A DNA stretch of 51,774 bases. Source: Clostridium sp. CAG:288 (GTDB lineage: Bacteria; Bacillota_I; Bacilli_A; RFN20; CAG-288). A program made the position numbers and the translations under genes. Under the pieces are notes generated by a model. That model was given only the letters and a program-made list of their open reading frames with translations. It was not told the DNA's origin and did not search any database. Shown piece by piece: positions 17,938 to 27,372 of the stretch (positions are counted from its first letter, which is position 1; each line of letters begins with the position of its first letter). Location: positions 1 through 51,774 of the forward strand of contig FR898170.1 in assembly GCA_000437395.1 (NCBI GenBank), given 5' to 3'.

Positions 17938-19268
17938 ATGTCTTTATCCTCCATTAATTTTTGAAAATATTCAGCTGCCATTAATATATAATTTCTATCA
18001 TTTGGAATAAATGAATAAAGTATGTTATAGAATAATGCTTTTAAGAATCTATCATTTAATGAAGAATCTTTATATTTTTTTCTAACTTCATATATCATGT
18101 CTTCGCCTTTAGTTATTTCTCTAATATAAGCATTTTCAAAAATTGTTCTTTCATATTGAATTACTGGTTTAAATTCAGTTGCTAATTTATACATTAATTT
18201 TTCTGGAACGTTATCATATTTTCTAAATATTAAATAACATATTACAGATAGTATTCTTTTTTTGCTAATTCCTACTAAATCGATATTTGAATAAACTGTA
18301 TTATAAACGGTTTCAATTCTTAATTTATTGATATTTTTTAAAACATATTCAATTTTATCGCTTGAATTTTCTGTTAATAGAATTTCTTTATCAGGTGTAT
18401 CACTTTGTATGGAGATTTCAAAAGCTTCATTGCATATTTTATTTAATGTTTTTTTATCGTCGACATTAAAAATAAATGGAAGAGTGTTTTGAATATGCGA
18501 GTTTATTACGTCTTTTAAAGTAGTTTTATTTTTAGAATTTTTACATTCGTTAATTACAGTTTTAGCTGCATATATGGCATATAAAGATTCTTTAAGTATT
18601 GCTACTCTTTCAATAGAAATATTACCAATTTTCCCCTCTATTAATTTTGTTAGTGTATAAATATATTTATTAATTTCTTCTTTAGAGGATTTTTTTAAGA
18701 TTTCAATTTGTTGTTTGGTTTTATCTACTAATTTTTTTAAATTAATTTTTAAAGACTTTTCTTCTAAATCAGTATTCTTAATAACCAAATATCTATCATC
18801 TTCATCAAGGTCGACAAACGATGGTGTTTTAATTATAAAATAAAATGTTTCCATTAATTGAAAGCAAATTGGATTATTGCTTTTTTCTATAAATGAGCCA
18901 GTTGTTGCCCAACAATACTTTAAGTTTTTAATTGATATATTTTTTATTTTGCTTTTAGTTATTAATGAAATTATATCGTATTGAGTGTCTTCAGAAGTCT
19001 TATCTATTAAGTCCAAATTTAAAGCTTCTGTTTTGTGCATCTTTTCTTCGTTTGTCATTAACGTATTATTTAATTGAGGGGCTAAGCAGTTATGAAAACT
19101 AATATCTAATTCTTTTGATAATCTTTCTAATAATTTGTTATTTGAGCAACCATATTCGCCGATTAGTAATACAGGCTTTTCTAAAGCTAATGCTGCTAAT
19201 AATACAGGTTCTTTATATTCTAAATTTTGGAAGTTGAGGGATTCTATAAATAATGAATTTCCTGGCAT
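17910..19268 (-). CDS. Degenerate MoxR-like AAA protein
   Basis: The N-terminal 150 residues follow the outline of MoxR-type AAA+ proteins. There is a PVLLIGEYGCSNNK segment at the position of Walker A (near residues 32-45) and, later, a CWATTGSFIEK...NPICFQLMETFYFIIKTP stretch at the position of sensor 1 and the DRF region. However, the P-loop lacks the GK(S/T) triad, and I see no Walker B Asp-Glu. If the assignment is right, it is probably non-catalytic. The C-terminal 300 residues are helical, with charged segments. It follows the ADP-ribosylglycohydrolase by 12 bp and has an AAGGAG site. Function is unknown. The MoxR relationship is an inference by eye. Confidence 0.55.
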   Translation of the reverse strand: MPGNSLFIESLNFQNLEYKEPVLLAALALEKPVLLIGEYGCSNNKLLERLSKELDISFHNCLAPQLNNTLMTNEEKMHKTEALNLDLIDKTSEDTQYDIISLITKSKIKNISIKNLKYCWATTGSFIEKSNNPICFQLMETFYFIIKTPSFVDLDEDDRYLVIKNTDLEEKSLKINLKKLVDKTKQQIEILKKSSKEEINKYIYTLTKLIEGKIGNISIERVAILKESLYAIYAAKTVINECKNSKNKTTLKDVINSHIQNTLPFIFNVDDKKTLNKICNEAFEISIQSDTPDKEILLTENSSDKIEYVLKNINKLRIETVYNTVYSNIDLVGISKKRILSVICYLIFRKYDNVPEKLMYKLATEFKPVIQYERTIFENAYIREITKGEDMIYEVRKKYKDSSLNDRFLKALFYNILYSFIPNDRNYILMAAEYFQKLMEDKDICQQVGIKL

Positions 19269-19280
19269 ATATACTCCTTT

Positions 19281-20126
19281 TTAGTAATTCTTATTTTCAA
19301 ATTTTTTGCTATTAATTGTTTTATGTAATTTTAATATTAAATTAACGTACTCTTTATCTATGAAATAATACATGAACATATCTTCGAATTTTGAAACTTT
19401 ATTTTTTTGATAATAAGCTTCGGCAATAGCACCAGCCATAGCTCCTGTTGTGTCACAATCACCACCTATAGCAATACAGTTTTTAATAGCATCTTCTAAT
19501 CCATGGGAGATTAAAAAACAATATATTGCTTGTGGAACACTCCCTGGACATGTAGCTTCAAATCTATATGTTTTAACTAGAGTTTCAAAATCTAATCCTT
19601 TTATTTCAGGATAATAGTCATTTATCATTCTGTCTCTTATTTCTTTCTTTGAGTACCCTTTTCTAGCTAAATAAACACATAATGCAACAGCTTCTGCGCC
19701 TTTAAGTCCTTCTTTATGATTATGCGTTATTTCTGATACTGTTTTTGATAATATTTTTACTTCTTCTTCACTATTTGCAATCCAACCAACAGATGAGATT
19801 CTCATTGCAGAGCCATTTCCAAAAGAGTTATATGGCTTTCTATCTGGATTAAGACACCATCTAACAAACAAGTCGCCATAGCCGACAAACGGATGGTTTT
19901 TAAAAGTTAATACAAATTCGTTAGTTAAGTCTTTTTGAATTTTTTCTAATTCTTTTTGTGTGTATTTAATTGGATAGTGTTTTAATAAGACTTTGGCAAC
20001 AGCGATTGTTAAATATGAGTCATCTGTCATTTTATTGTTTGGATTAAATGCGTTGAATTTTTTGGTTTTAATTGGATTGAAATCATATTGTGATCCAACC
20101 ATATCACCTATTATTGCTCCTAACAT
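19281..20126 (-). CDS. ADP-ribosylglycohydrolase (DraG-like)
   Basis: This enzyme family removes ADP-ribose from protein, nucleic acid or small molecules, using two metal ions. The first metal motif is MTDDSYLTIA (Thr34-Asp35-Asp36). The second is GGDCDTTGAMAG near residue 230. GNGSAMRISSVG and the N-terminal GAIIGDMVGS are also family hallmarks. The length of 281 aa is typical. ATG at 20126 is chosen over TTG four codons upstream because GGAG lies six bases before it. It sits between the WYL regulator and the AAA-like gene. The substrate is unknown; reversal of a toxin's or phage's ADP-ribosylation would fit an island setting, but that is inference. Confidence 0.92.
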   Translation of the reverse strand: MLGAIIGDMVGSQYDFNPIKTKKFNAFNPNNKMTDDSYLTIAVAKVLLKHYPIKYTQKELEKIQKDLTNEFVLTFKNHPFVGYGDLFVRWCLNPDRKPYNSFGNGSAMRISSVGWIANSEEEVKILSKTVSEITHNHKEGLKGAEAVALCVYLARKGYSKKEIRDRMINDYYPEIKGLDFETLVKTYRFEATCPGSVPQAIYCFLISHGLEDAIKNCIAIGGDCDTTGAMAGAIAEAYYQKNKVSKFEDMFMYYFIDKEYVNLILKLHKTINSKKFENKNY

Positions 20127-20172
20127 ATTTTTCTCCAATCTAAAAGCATATTTATTTTTTTAGTTTTATACT

Positions 20173-21582
20173 TTATTTTAAATGTCTAGCATATCTTTTA
20201 ATAAAAAGTTTTTTACCATTAAAATCAGTGTTAGAATATGTCTTTTTTCTTTCTTCACCTTTATATGAACAAGTTTTTATAATTTCAATTTTTTCTCTAT
20301 CACTTAAATAATAGCGGTATTTTATGGCTTGTTCTAAATAGTATGAAGCTAATTCATTATTTAAAGAATCAGGTCCAACTATTTCAATATTTTGATTAAT
20401 CATGTCATCGGAAATAATCCAAGATTTAAGTGAATAGAAATTTATACGCATGTTTACTATTACTAGATTATTATCTGATTTATTCTTTCCTTCGATAGGT
20501 ATAAGATAAGACTGTTTTAATTTTGTGGGCATAATAAAAACTTTTGATACATGCACATCCTTATTTATTCTAAAATCAGCACATAGTTTATAGTTTAAAG
20601 GTGTTCCAAAATAACTTTCAAATGAGTTTTTTATGTATTCTAAATTTTTCTTTAAAAAATAGAAAGAACAATCAACAGCAGCCCCATTAGTAGGCAAGAT
20701 ATTTTGGTCAATATATTCATCTATTGTTCCAAAATGTTTTTTGTTGAATGGCGAAATATTATTAAACCATTGATTTATATCTCTGTCATCAGCCATATCT
20801 TCAATTAATATTTTGTCGTTAGATTCGAAAGGAATATCTAATAATTCAATAGGTTCACATATTATTTTTGGTTTTTCATTTCCTAATGTAGTTATTTGAA
20901 GGAGAATAGCCCAAGGTTTATTTTGATATTCCTTAATCTTATAAACTTTGTACCATTGTTTTGTAACTACTGTTTCTACATATTTATGATTTGTATTTTT
21001 GCTATTTTTAGCGTTTCTAAAATTAAAAACTGTTCTAGTGCTATTAATGCATATTAATTTGTTTTCTTTTAAAGCTTGATTAATAAGATTAATTTTTCTA
21101 TCACTTTCTTTATTAAATTTTTTTACGTTATTTGTTAAATTGCTAGCTTCTTTTAAATATCTATCTCGATTAAATCTATTTGCAAAGTTATCTAATATTC
21201 TTTCAATTAAGAAATCAGTGTCTTCATCAGCAGTATATTTGTCATTTTTAATAGCAGCGATGATTTTAATCACTTGCTCTTCTGATAAATAAAATTTTTG
21301 TTCTACATAATATTTTCCGCTATCAGTTGTTTCAATAATAAATGGAACCTTATCGGAAAATTTATCTGATATTTCTTTTAAAAAGTCTAAAGACTCTTTT
21401 ATTCTTTGTCTTTTTACTTCATTACCTGATGTTTTAGTAGAATCGTATTTTAGTCCAAATTCTGTGGCATACCGACATATTTTTTGTTGAGTTGCTGGAT
21501 GTTCTTCATCAGTAAAATTTAATAAATAGTCTAAAGTTATTAATAGTTCTATTCTATGTATTTGTTTATCTGTTAAAGCCAT
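20173..21582 (-). CDS. WYL-domain transcriptional regulator
   Basis: Residues 1-100 form a helix-turn-helix region resembling WYL regulators (DKQIHRIELLITLDYLL, then KRQRIKESLDFL). The middle holds the WYL-type sheet region. The C-terminus has the family's ending: LKSWIISDDM, then EIVGPDSLNNELASYYLEQAIKY. At 469 aa it is longer than usual (about 300-350), with an extra middle segment. WYL proteins sense small ligands or nucleic acid and often control defence or DNA-damage genes. It is the first gene of the cluster and probably controls it. A GAGGAG site lies ahead of the ATG. Confidence 0.85.
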   Translation of the reverse strand: MALTDKQIHRIELLITLDYLLNFTDEEHPATQQKICRYATEFGLKYDSTKTSGNEVKRQRIKESLDFLKEISDKFSDKVPFIIETTDSGKYYVEQKFYLSEEQVIKIIAAIKNDKYTADEDTDFLIERILDNFANRFNRDRYLKEASNLTNNVKKFNKESDRKINLINQALKENKLICINSTRTVFNFRNAKNSKNTNHKYVETVVTKQWYKVYKIKEYQNKPWAILLQITTLGNEKPKIICEPIELLDIPFESNDKILIEDMADDRDINQWFNNISPFNKKHFGTIDEYIDQNILPTNGAAVDCSFYFLKKNLEYIKNSFESYFGTPLNYKLCADFRINKDVHVSKVFIMPTKLKQSYLIPIEGKNKSDNNLVIVNMRINFYSLKSWIISDDMINQNIEIVGPDSLNNELASYYLEQAIKYRYYLSDREKIEIIKTCSYKGEERKKTYSNTDFNGKKLFIKRYARHLK

Positions 21583-21643
21583 CTTAAAACTCCTCTTTAT
21601 ATTTAATATTATACATTTTATTATTTAAGATTTTAATTATATT

Positions 21644-21844
21644 TTATTTGTTGATAATATAAACTTCGAAATCTTTATTGCATCTTTTGCATCTGTGTTT
21701 ACCCATAGATTTTCTAGTATTTCTATTAACTACAGTTCTATATTTGATATATTCGTTGACATGACCACAATATGGACATCTTGCATACCATTTAACATCA
21801 GTATCACTAGTTTGCTCTACAATTGCGTTTTCTGCAAAAATCAT
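21644..21844 (-). CDS. Small zinc-ribbon protein
   Basis: This is a 66-residue protein with two Cys pairs: CPYC near residue 23 and CKRC near residue 53. They are separated by a basic segment (YRTVVNRNTRKS), the layout of a zinc ribbon. A good ribosome site (GGAGG) precedes the ATG. It is a single gene between the WYL cluster and the MazG-like gene. It may bind DNA or RNA; nothing more specific can be said. Confidence 0.75.
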   Translation of the reverse strand: MIFAENAIVEQTSDTDVKWYARCPYCGHVNEYIKYRTVVNRNTRKSMGKHRCKRCNKDFEVYIINK

Positions 21845-22002
21845 ATTATTTTATCCTCCATAATTTTGTTTTTCCTAGGAACAATTACTATTATAGAGAA
21901 AAATTATATATAATTGTGAAAATGGTTACTTTTGTACTAATATAAGAACAAAATATATGATTTTATAATGGCAAATGAATAAAATTATAAGCTGTACTAA
22001 AT

Positions 22003-22329
22003 CTATAATTTATTATATTTAGTAGAAACACCTTTGGCTTTTGACACTGGATATTTCTTCTTTGTTTTTTCTAATTTATCTAAGACAATTTCATGTATGT
22101 CTAAATCTAACTTTGAAGCCATTTGGATGCAATAGTTAATAACATCTGCTAACTCTTCTTTAACTGCATTAATGTCATAATTATCATCAGACCATTGGAA
22201 GCATTCTAAAAGTTCATTAGCTTCTATTGAAATAGATTTAGCTAAATTACCTAGTGAATGGAATTGATCCCAATCTCTTTCTGTTACAAACTCGTCAATT
22301 TTATTTTTTAAATCAACTAATGAATCCAT
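22003..22329 (-). CDS. MazG-like nucleotide pyrophosphohydrolase
   Basis: This belongs to the small all-alpha NTP pyrophosphohydrolases (house-cleaning or dCTP-pyrophosphatase type). The metal-binding helices are visible as E36-x-x-E39 in SIEANELLE and E59-x-x-D62 in KEELADVINY. The opening RDWDQFHS-x-x-NLAKSI also fits the family. The length of 108 aa matches the RS21-C6/MazG-like subgroup. It removes non-canonical or excess nucleoside triphosphates. GAGG lies upstream of the ATG. It stands alone between a zinc-ribbon gene and the R-M genes. Confidence 0.88.
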   Translation of the reverse strand: MDSLVDLKNKIDEFVTERDWDQFHSLGNLAKSISIEANELLECFQWSDDNYDINAVKEELADVINYCIQMASKLDLDIHEIVLDKLEKTKKKYPVSKAKGVSTKYNKL

Positions 22330-22422
22330 GGCAAAATCCTCTTTTACTTAAATTTACTATTAGTAATTCTACTATAAAAATAAATTAATAAGTAAAATTA
22401 TTAAGTGGTTTCAGCAAATATT

Positions 22423-24771
22423 TTATTTCATATTTAATTTAACTTTTCTAATAATTGAATTAAAATTTTCCCATCCACCAGTAGATAAATTATAATCGTG
22501 ATAATTTTTACCTATAAATATATAGAACTGTGAGCCTTGTTTAACAACAATTCCACCAATGACCTTAGGTGCTTTCCCGCGATTTGAATTAGTATTTGAA
22601 ATAAAATCAGCTAATGCGTTTGATTTAGTTATTGTATCTTCAATTCTTAAATTTATTGGTTTTGTGTCAAAAATGCCTACAGTTCCATCTTTAAATTTAA
22701 CAATAAAATCTGGCTGAAAAGTATTCATTCCGTTATTGTATGATATGCCAAAATTAATTTTCATAAGTTCGGCTCCATTTTCCCAATACCATTCAACTTC
22801 TTCTTGAATATCCAAATATGCTAAAAAGTCTCTTTCAAGATTATTATCAGGATTATTATTTTCATCTTTTAAAACGAATAGTGGGTGATATAAAGATTTT
22901 ATAGCTGGAATTAATTCTGTATGTGTTTCTAATGAGTATGGTCTTGTTTCATCGATTTTAAAATGATATTTTTCACCTTTTCTTCCAGCTTCTGTAGAAA
23001 GTAATTCTCTAAAATTACGAGTTGCTTCAGATAAAATTTCAGAGAAAATGTTCTTATTATTAACAACTAATTTCATAATGCATTTAACCTTATCAGAACG
23101 AGGAAAAACGTTGTAAAAAATACTAAAAGCATTAATTATTGCTGAATTGATAGGTGATTTGGATCTTACATAAGCTAATCCATTCAAATTTTCTTTAATT
23201 AAGGAATTATAAGATGCTTGTATATCGTTTTCAGACATTTTAACTATTGCAGAATCATTAAATATACTTTCATCTTTATCTACATCAGTCGAATTAATTC
23301 TTGTTTCTTCAATAATTTCATCAGAAGCAATTAATGTTAGATTCATACCTTTTTCTATTAATTTACAACTAAGACTATCAACTAATGGTGGATATTTATC
23401 ACTATCTTTTAATTCAAAAAACCTCATAAATGATTTTAAAAAGAAATCATTAAATCGTGAATCTGCAGAGTTATAATCTCCTTGTCTAGATCTATAAAAA
23501 GAAGTTAATTGAGTTTGCTCCCATACAATATTTCTATTATAAGGTTCTATCATTTTTGAAAATTCTGTTTTAATTTTATTTGGATTATATGTATCTGATT
23601 TTCTTTCAAAAGTTGCTAAATTGGTAAAAATATATGCATTATCTAATAAATAATCATTATAAGAATGCGCTTCAGCAGTTCGAAGAATCCTTCCTATGGT
23701 TTGTATCTCAAATGTTTCAGATTTTCCATCTCTAAACTTTATTAAAATATGAGCTCTTGGGCAATCCCATCCAGTAGCTACTGAAGTTTTAAAAACTAAA
23801 TATTCAGTAATATCATTATTCTTTTTTATTGCTTGTTTATCAAAATTTGCTTTATTGTCACACCAAAATTTTAGTTTGCCATTATCTTCTGTAATATCTC
23901 TATCTCTTAAGAAATCAGTAATAACAAGTTTTTTTGCTTCTCCTTCATCAACATTTGGAATTTGAATTAATACTAATGGATTAACAGGTATGCCTAATTC
24001 TTTATATCTAGAAATAATTTGATTTCTTTTTTCAAATCCTTTTTCTAAAATTAATATTTCACTATCTTTTTCTGCTAATGATAAATCTATTTTAGATATA
24101 CCTTCATTAACAAATACGTCTTCTTTTATCATTCCTTCATCTATAACTTTTTGTGGTTCTATCTCAACATCGATATGATCACTGAGTGGTGTGGCTGACA
24201 TTTCTATAGTTATATTAGGAATAATTATAGTTTCTCTAAATTCATGAATTCGTGCTTTTTGTGATGAGCCAATATGGGATTCATCAACAACAAGAATTAC
24301 TTTTGTGCCATTTTTCTTTGTTTGTTCAATTACATCAATAAAGTTCATTCCTTCTTGGTCTTTCATCAAATTATTAGCCCATTTATCAGTTTCTCTGTCT
24401 TTTTGAATAAGTTTTTCCCAGTTAATGAAAACAATTTCTTTATTTTTTATAAATCTTCTTGAACCAAAGAAGTCGTCTTCGAGTAATGAGCATACAGGAT
24501 TTCCTCCTAAATATTTTTTTACAGCTTCTAATGATTGCTTATGAAGTTCTCCTTTTCCAGGGCAAGCCCAAATTACGCAAAAATTTATTTCGTTATTTTC
24601 CTCTGCAATTTCTTCAAAAACAGAGGAAGCCATAAATGTTTTTCCTGATCCAGTAGGGGCTTTAAAAATTATTGATTTTTTATTCTTTGCATTTAAATAA
24701 TTGTTTATATATTCTTTTAATTCATCGACAGCATCTCGTTGATATGGTTTTAATGAGAAAATCATGTTCAT
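22423..24771 (-). CDS. Type III restriction enzyme, Res subunit
   Basis: This is the helicase-nuclease subunit that needs the Mod partner for site recognition. SF2 motifs are present in order: Walker A APTGSGKT at residues 38-45, DESH at 163-166 and SATP at 192-195. The later block SVATGWDCPRAHILIKFRD leads to the IQTIGRILR motif VI. The C-terminal nuclease reads PDF (residue 687), followed 13 residues later by DTK, the PD-(D/E)XK arrangement of Res proteins. The length of 782 aa is slightly short for the family (850-1000), but all motifs are retained. It overlaps the Mod gene by ATGA, so the two are coupled. Confidence 0.93.
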   Translation of the reverse strand: MNMIFSLKPYQRDAVDELKEYINNYLNAKNKKSIIFKAPTGSGKTFMASSVFEEIAEENNEINFCVIWACPGKGELHKQSLEAVKKYLGGNPVCSLLEDDFFGSRRFIKNKEIVFINWEKLIQKDRETDKWANNLMKDQEGMNFIDVIEQTKKNGTKVILVVDESHIGSSQKARIHEFRETIIIPNITIEMSATPLSDHIDVEIEPQKVIDEGMIKEDVFVNEGISKIDLSLAEKDSEILILEKGFEKRNQIISRYKELGIPVNPLVLIQIPNVDEGEAKKLVITDFLRDRDITEDNGKLKFWCDNKANFDKQAIKKNNDITEYLVFKTSVATGWDCPRAHILIKFRDGKSETFEIQTIGRILRTAEAHSYNDYLLDNAYIFTNLATFERKSDTYNPNKIKTEFSKMIEPYNRNIVWEQTQLTSFYRSRQGDYNSADSRFNDFFLKSFMRFFELKDSDKYPPLVDSLSCKLIEKGMNLTLIASDEIIEETRINSTDVDKDESIFNDSAIVKMSENDIQASYNSLIKENLNGLAYVRSKSPINSAIINAFSIFYNVFPRSDKVKCIMKLVVNNKNIFSEILSEATRNFRELLSTEAGRKGEKYHFKIDETRPYSLETHTELIPAIKSLYHPLFVLKDENNNPDNNLERDFLAYLDIQEEVEWYWENGAELMKINFGISYNNGMNTFQPDFIVKFKDGTVGIFDTKPINLRIEDTITKSNALADFISNTNSNRGKAPKVIGGIVVKQGSQFYIFIGKNYHDYNLSTGGWENFNSIIRKVKLNMK

Positions 24772-26537
24772 TCACCTCTTTTTATTTCTTCAACAATTTC
24801 TTTATAAATTTCATATATTTTAGATGGTATTGGTTTAATGATTACATCTTTATCATTAATTAATGTTGGATCGACATCATTGTTTGAAGAATAAATATAA
24901 ACAATTTTTGATCCAATTGTTTTTAAAATTCTTTGTTTGAATTCATCAAACTTTTCTTTTGAATAGTAATCATTAAATATAAATAAATGTTTATTTTTTG
25001 ATTTGTAATGTGATGAATAATCATTTCTTTCAACTTCTTCAAAAATATTTTCCGCTATACACAAAAGTCCATCAACTTTTTCTACTAAACTATATCGTGC
25101 TTGCTCAGTGTTGTTTTCATCCTTAACAAAATCTGTTTTAAAATAAAATAAATTATTTGGTAAACCTTCACTATATTTTGTTGCATCAGGCCTAATTCCA
25201 CTTATGACTGTTTTTAATCGAGGATAAGTTACGCCAGTGCAAATATTATTTTCATTATTAGTGCATAGAATAAATTTACGATGACCGCCATCTTCTTTAT
25301 TTAGCTCCATTACTGCTTGTCCAGTTGTTCCAGAACCAGCAAAAAAATCAAGGACTGTAAAATTGTTATTATGTTGTTTTAAATCGTAATTATAATATAA
25401 ACTTAATAAATATTTTATCAATGAAACTGGTTTAGGATAAGAAAATATATTTTGTGTAATTATATTACTTAATTCGTTACTACCCTCTTCATTTACACCT
25501 ACTTTTGTTTTAAATCTGTTGATTGAACATAAAGGGTTATTAGTATTTGTAAAAATTAATTGTTTTGGAGATTCATTTGTTGTTTTTCCTAAATGGTAAA
25601 CTGTTCTAATTGCAAAACCATCAGATTTAATCCAAAATGTTGTTCCTTTGTTTATTTCTTCATCAATTGTTTTTTGCGACCATCTAGATTTGAATTTTAA
25701 AATTAGATCATTTGCATTTAGACTATTCTTAATTATGACAGGTTTTATAAGAAGATATGATTCATTCTTAGAAGTTTTATATGTTCCATCTTTTAAATTA
25801 AATTTAACTGTTCCTTTTTTGAATGTTAATATGTTTTCTTTATTGCTTGCGTTAAATAATGGCGCATCTATTAAATCAGTTTTAACTTTCTCAACTAATA
25901 ATTCTTTTAAAGATCCATTATCGCTATTAAATAACTTCTTAGCGTAACATAAAATATATTCGCAATTAGAATAGTAATTTATCTTTTGTCTTCCAAAATG
26001 TTGTGTTTTTTCCCAACAAAAGTTTGTTATGAAATTATTTTCACCAAAAATAGAATCACACAAGAGCTTTAAATTTGCTTGTTCTTTATCATCAATAGAA
26101 ATAAAAATTATACCATCTTTTTTCAATAGTTCTTTTGCAAGCACAAGTCTTTTTGATATCATATTTAGCCACTTTGAATGTCTATAACAATCTTCTTTAT
26201 CGACAAATTTATCGTTATAAGAAAAATCATTATGCCCTGTGTTATACGGAGGATCAATGTAAATAATATCAATAGTTTCTTTAGCCACAAAATTTAGAGC
26301 AGTCAAAGCATGATAATTGTCGCCTTCAATAAGAATATTATTTTCTCCTTCATTACATATTATTTTTTTATCTTCTTCTTGAACTAATAAAGGAATATTA
26401 TTTTCACAATGTAAAACAACATCTTCTTTTGTATCTTCTTTATCCCATACTAATCCATATTTGTTTAGAAATTTCAATTTAGATTCTAATTCAATTATTC
26501 TTTTTTCTAAATCTTCGTAGCTTTTTTTCTTATCCAT
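24768..26537 (-). CDS. Type III DNA methyltransferase, Mod subunit
   Basis: This is the sequence-specific adenine methyltransferase of the R-M system. Motif IV is DPPYNTG at residues 95-101, and the AdoMet motif FAGSGTTG follows near residue 399. That motif order marks a beta-class enzyme, as in type III Mod proteins. The target-recognition region lies between them and ends near residue 395. A coiled start (KSYEDLEKRIIELESKL) is usual for Mod. The length of 589 aa is typical. It leads the operon and transcribes away from the divergent serine recombinase. The ribosome site (GGAG) is weak and about 12 bases from the ATG. Confidence 0.93.
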   Translation of the reverse strand: MDKKKSYEDLEKRIIELESKLKFLNKYGLVWDKEDTKEDVVLHCENNIPLLVQEEDKKIICNEGENNILIEGDNYHALTALNFVAKETIDIIYIDPPYNTGHNDFSYNDKFVDKEDCYRHSKWLNMISKRLVLAKELLKKDGIIFISIDDKEQANLKLLCDSIFGENNFITNFCWEKTQHFGRQKINYYSNCEYILCYAKKLFNSDNGSLKELLVEKVKTDLIDAPLFNASNKENILTFKKGTVKFNLKDGTYKTSKNESYLLIKPVIIKNSLNANDLILKFKSRWSQKTIDEEINKGTTFWIKSDGFAIRTVYHLGKTTNESPKQLIFTNTNNPLCSINRFKTKVGVNEEGSNELSNIITQNIFSYPKPVSLIKYLLSLYYNYDLKQHNNNFTVLDFFAGSGTTGQAVMELNKEDGGHRKFILCTNNENNICTGVTYPRLKTVISGIRPDATKYSEGLPNNLFYFKTDFVKDENNTEQARYSLVEKVDGLLCIAENIFEEVERNDYSSHYKSKNKHLFIFNDYYSKEKFDEFKQRILKTIGSKIVYIYSSNNDVDPTLINDKDVIIKPIPSKIYEIYKEIVEEIKRGE

Positions 26538-26558
26538 TTATATTATTGCTCCATTTTT

Positions 26559-26667
26559 GTACACCTTTAAAAACTTCTAAAAATGGACAAATTTTGACTA
26601 AAAAATGAAGATTTAATGAGAATTTATGCTATAATTTTAAATATGAACTAGGTACTATAAGGTGTAC
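26559..26667. promoter_or_regulatory. Divergent control region with 9-bp inverted repeats around a promoter
   Basis: GTACACCTT at 26559-26567 and AAGGTGTAC at 26659-26667 are exact inverted repeats, and the right one lies inside a dyad GGTAC-N8-GTACC (26651-26668). Between them is an extended -10 element, TGCTATAAT (26627-26635), reading toward the recombinase. The region separates Mod (minus) from the serine recombinase (plus). It could be recombinase binding or inversion sites, or plain operators. Confidence 0.5.
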
Positions 26668-26748
26668 CTTTATAAACTACCAATAATAATTGAAATTTGA
26701 CTTTATAACTTGTTTTTAAGCATATATACGCATACGGAGGTAAAGCAC

Positions 26749-27348
26749 ATGAAGTATGCATATGTTAGAGTATCAACAGCATCGCAAAACATAGATAGAC
26801 AGATGGAAGAAATGTTTAGACAAGATATTGAATTCAAAAATATCTTTATCGATTATCAATCTGGTAAAGATTTTGAAAGAAAAAATTATCAAAAGTTAAT
26901 AAAGAGATTAAAAAAAGATGATCTATTAGTTATTAAATCAATAGATCGCCTTGGTAGAGATTATAATATGATTTTAGATGAGTGGAAAAAGATAACTAAA
27001 ATAATTGAAGCAGATATTATGGTTATTGATATGCCTTTATTAGATACACGTGTTGAAGGTAAGAATTTAGTTGGTAAGTTTATAAGTGATATTGTTTTAC
27101 AAGTATTATCTTTTGTTGCTCAGAATGAACGTGAAAATATAAAACAAAGGCAAGCGGAAGGTATTAGAATAGCTAAAGCTAAAGGAGTTCATATGGGAAG
27201 ACCTAATTATGTTTTACCTAATAATTATGAACATGTTATAAATAAATATATTAAACGTGAAATTAATAACAAAGAAGCTCAACAATTATTAAATATGTCT
27301 AGAGGAACGTTCTTTAAATATTTAAAAATATATAAAGAAAAAAGATAA
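26749..27348 (+). CDS. Serine recombinase (resolvase/invertase family)
   Basis: This is a site-specific recombinase of the small Hin/resolvase class, 199 aa. The N-terminus has YVRVSTASQNIDRQ with the nucleophilic Ser near residue 8. SIDRLGRDY and the long E-helix region QNERENIKQRQAEGI follow. A C-terminal helix-turn-helix (NKEAQQLLNMSRGTFFKYL) binds DNA. The start at 26749 follows CGGAGG; an earlier in-frame ATG lacks a site. It is divergent from the type III R-M operon and converges on the TOPRIM-like gene. It might invert or resolve sequences nearby, for example the segment between the inverted repeats just upstream (inference). Confidence 0.92.
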   Translation: MKYAYVRVSTASQNIDRQMEEMFRQDIEFKNIFIDYQSGKDFERKNYQKLIKRLKKDDLLVIKSIDRLGRDYNMILDEWKKITKIIEADIMVIDMPLLDTRVEGKNLVGKFISDIVLQVLSFVAQNERENIKQRQAEGIRIAKAKGVHMGRPNYVLPNNYEHVINKYIKREINNKEAQQLLNMSRGTFFKYLKIYKEKR

Positions 27349-27371
27349 CCTAATATGCTATAGGTTATCTT
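27342..27371. terminator. Terminator between serine recombinase and TOPRIM-like gene
   Basis: An 11-bp stem (27342-27352 with 27361-27371) has an 8-nt loop and includes the recombinase stop codon. The T content downstream is moderate on both strands. Its place between convergent genes supports a shared terminator. Confidence 0.7.
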
Positions 27372-27372
27372 G

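Noticed and set aside
26518..26537. Run of seven A near the start of Mod as a phase-variation tract
   Set aside because: Seven bases encoding Lys-Lys is common in this AT-rich DNA and too short to argue for slippage control.
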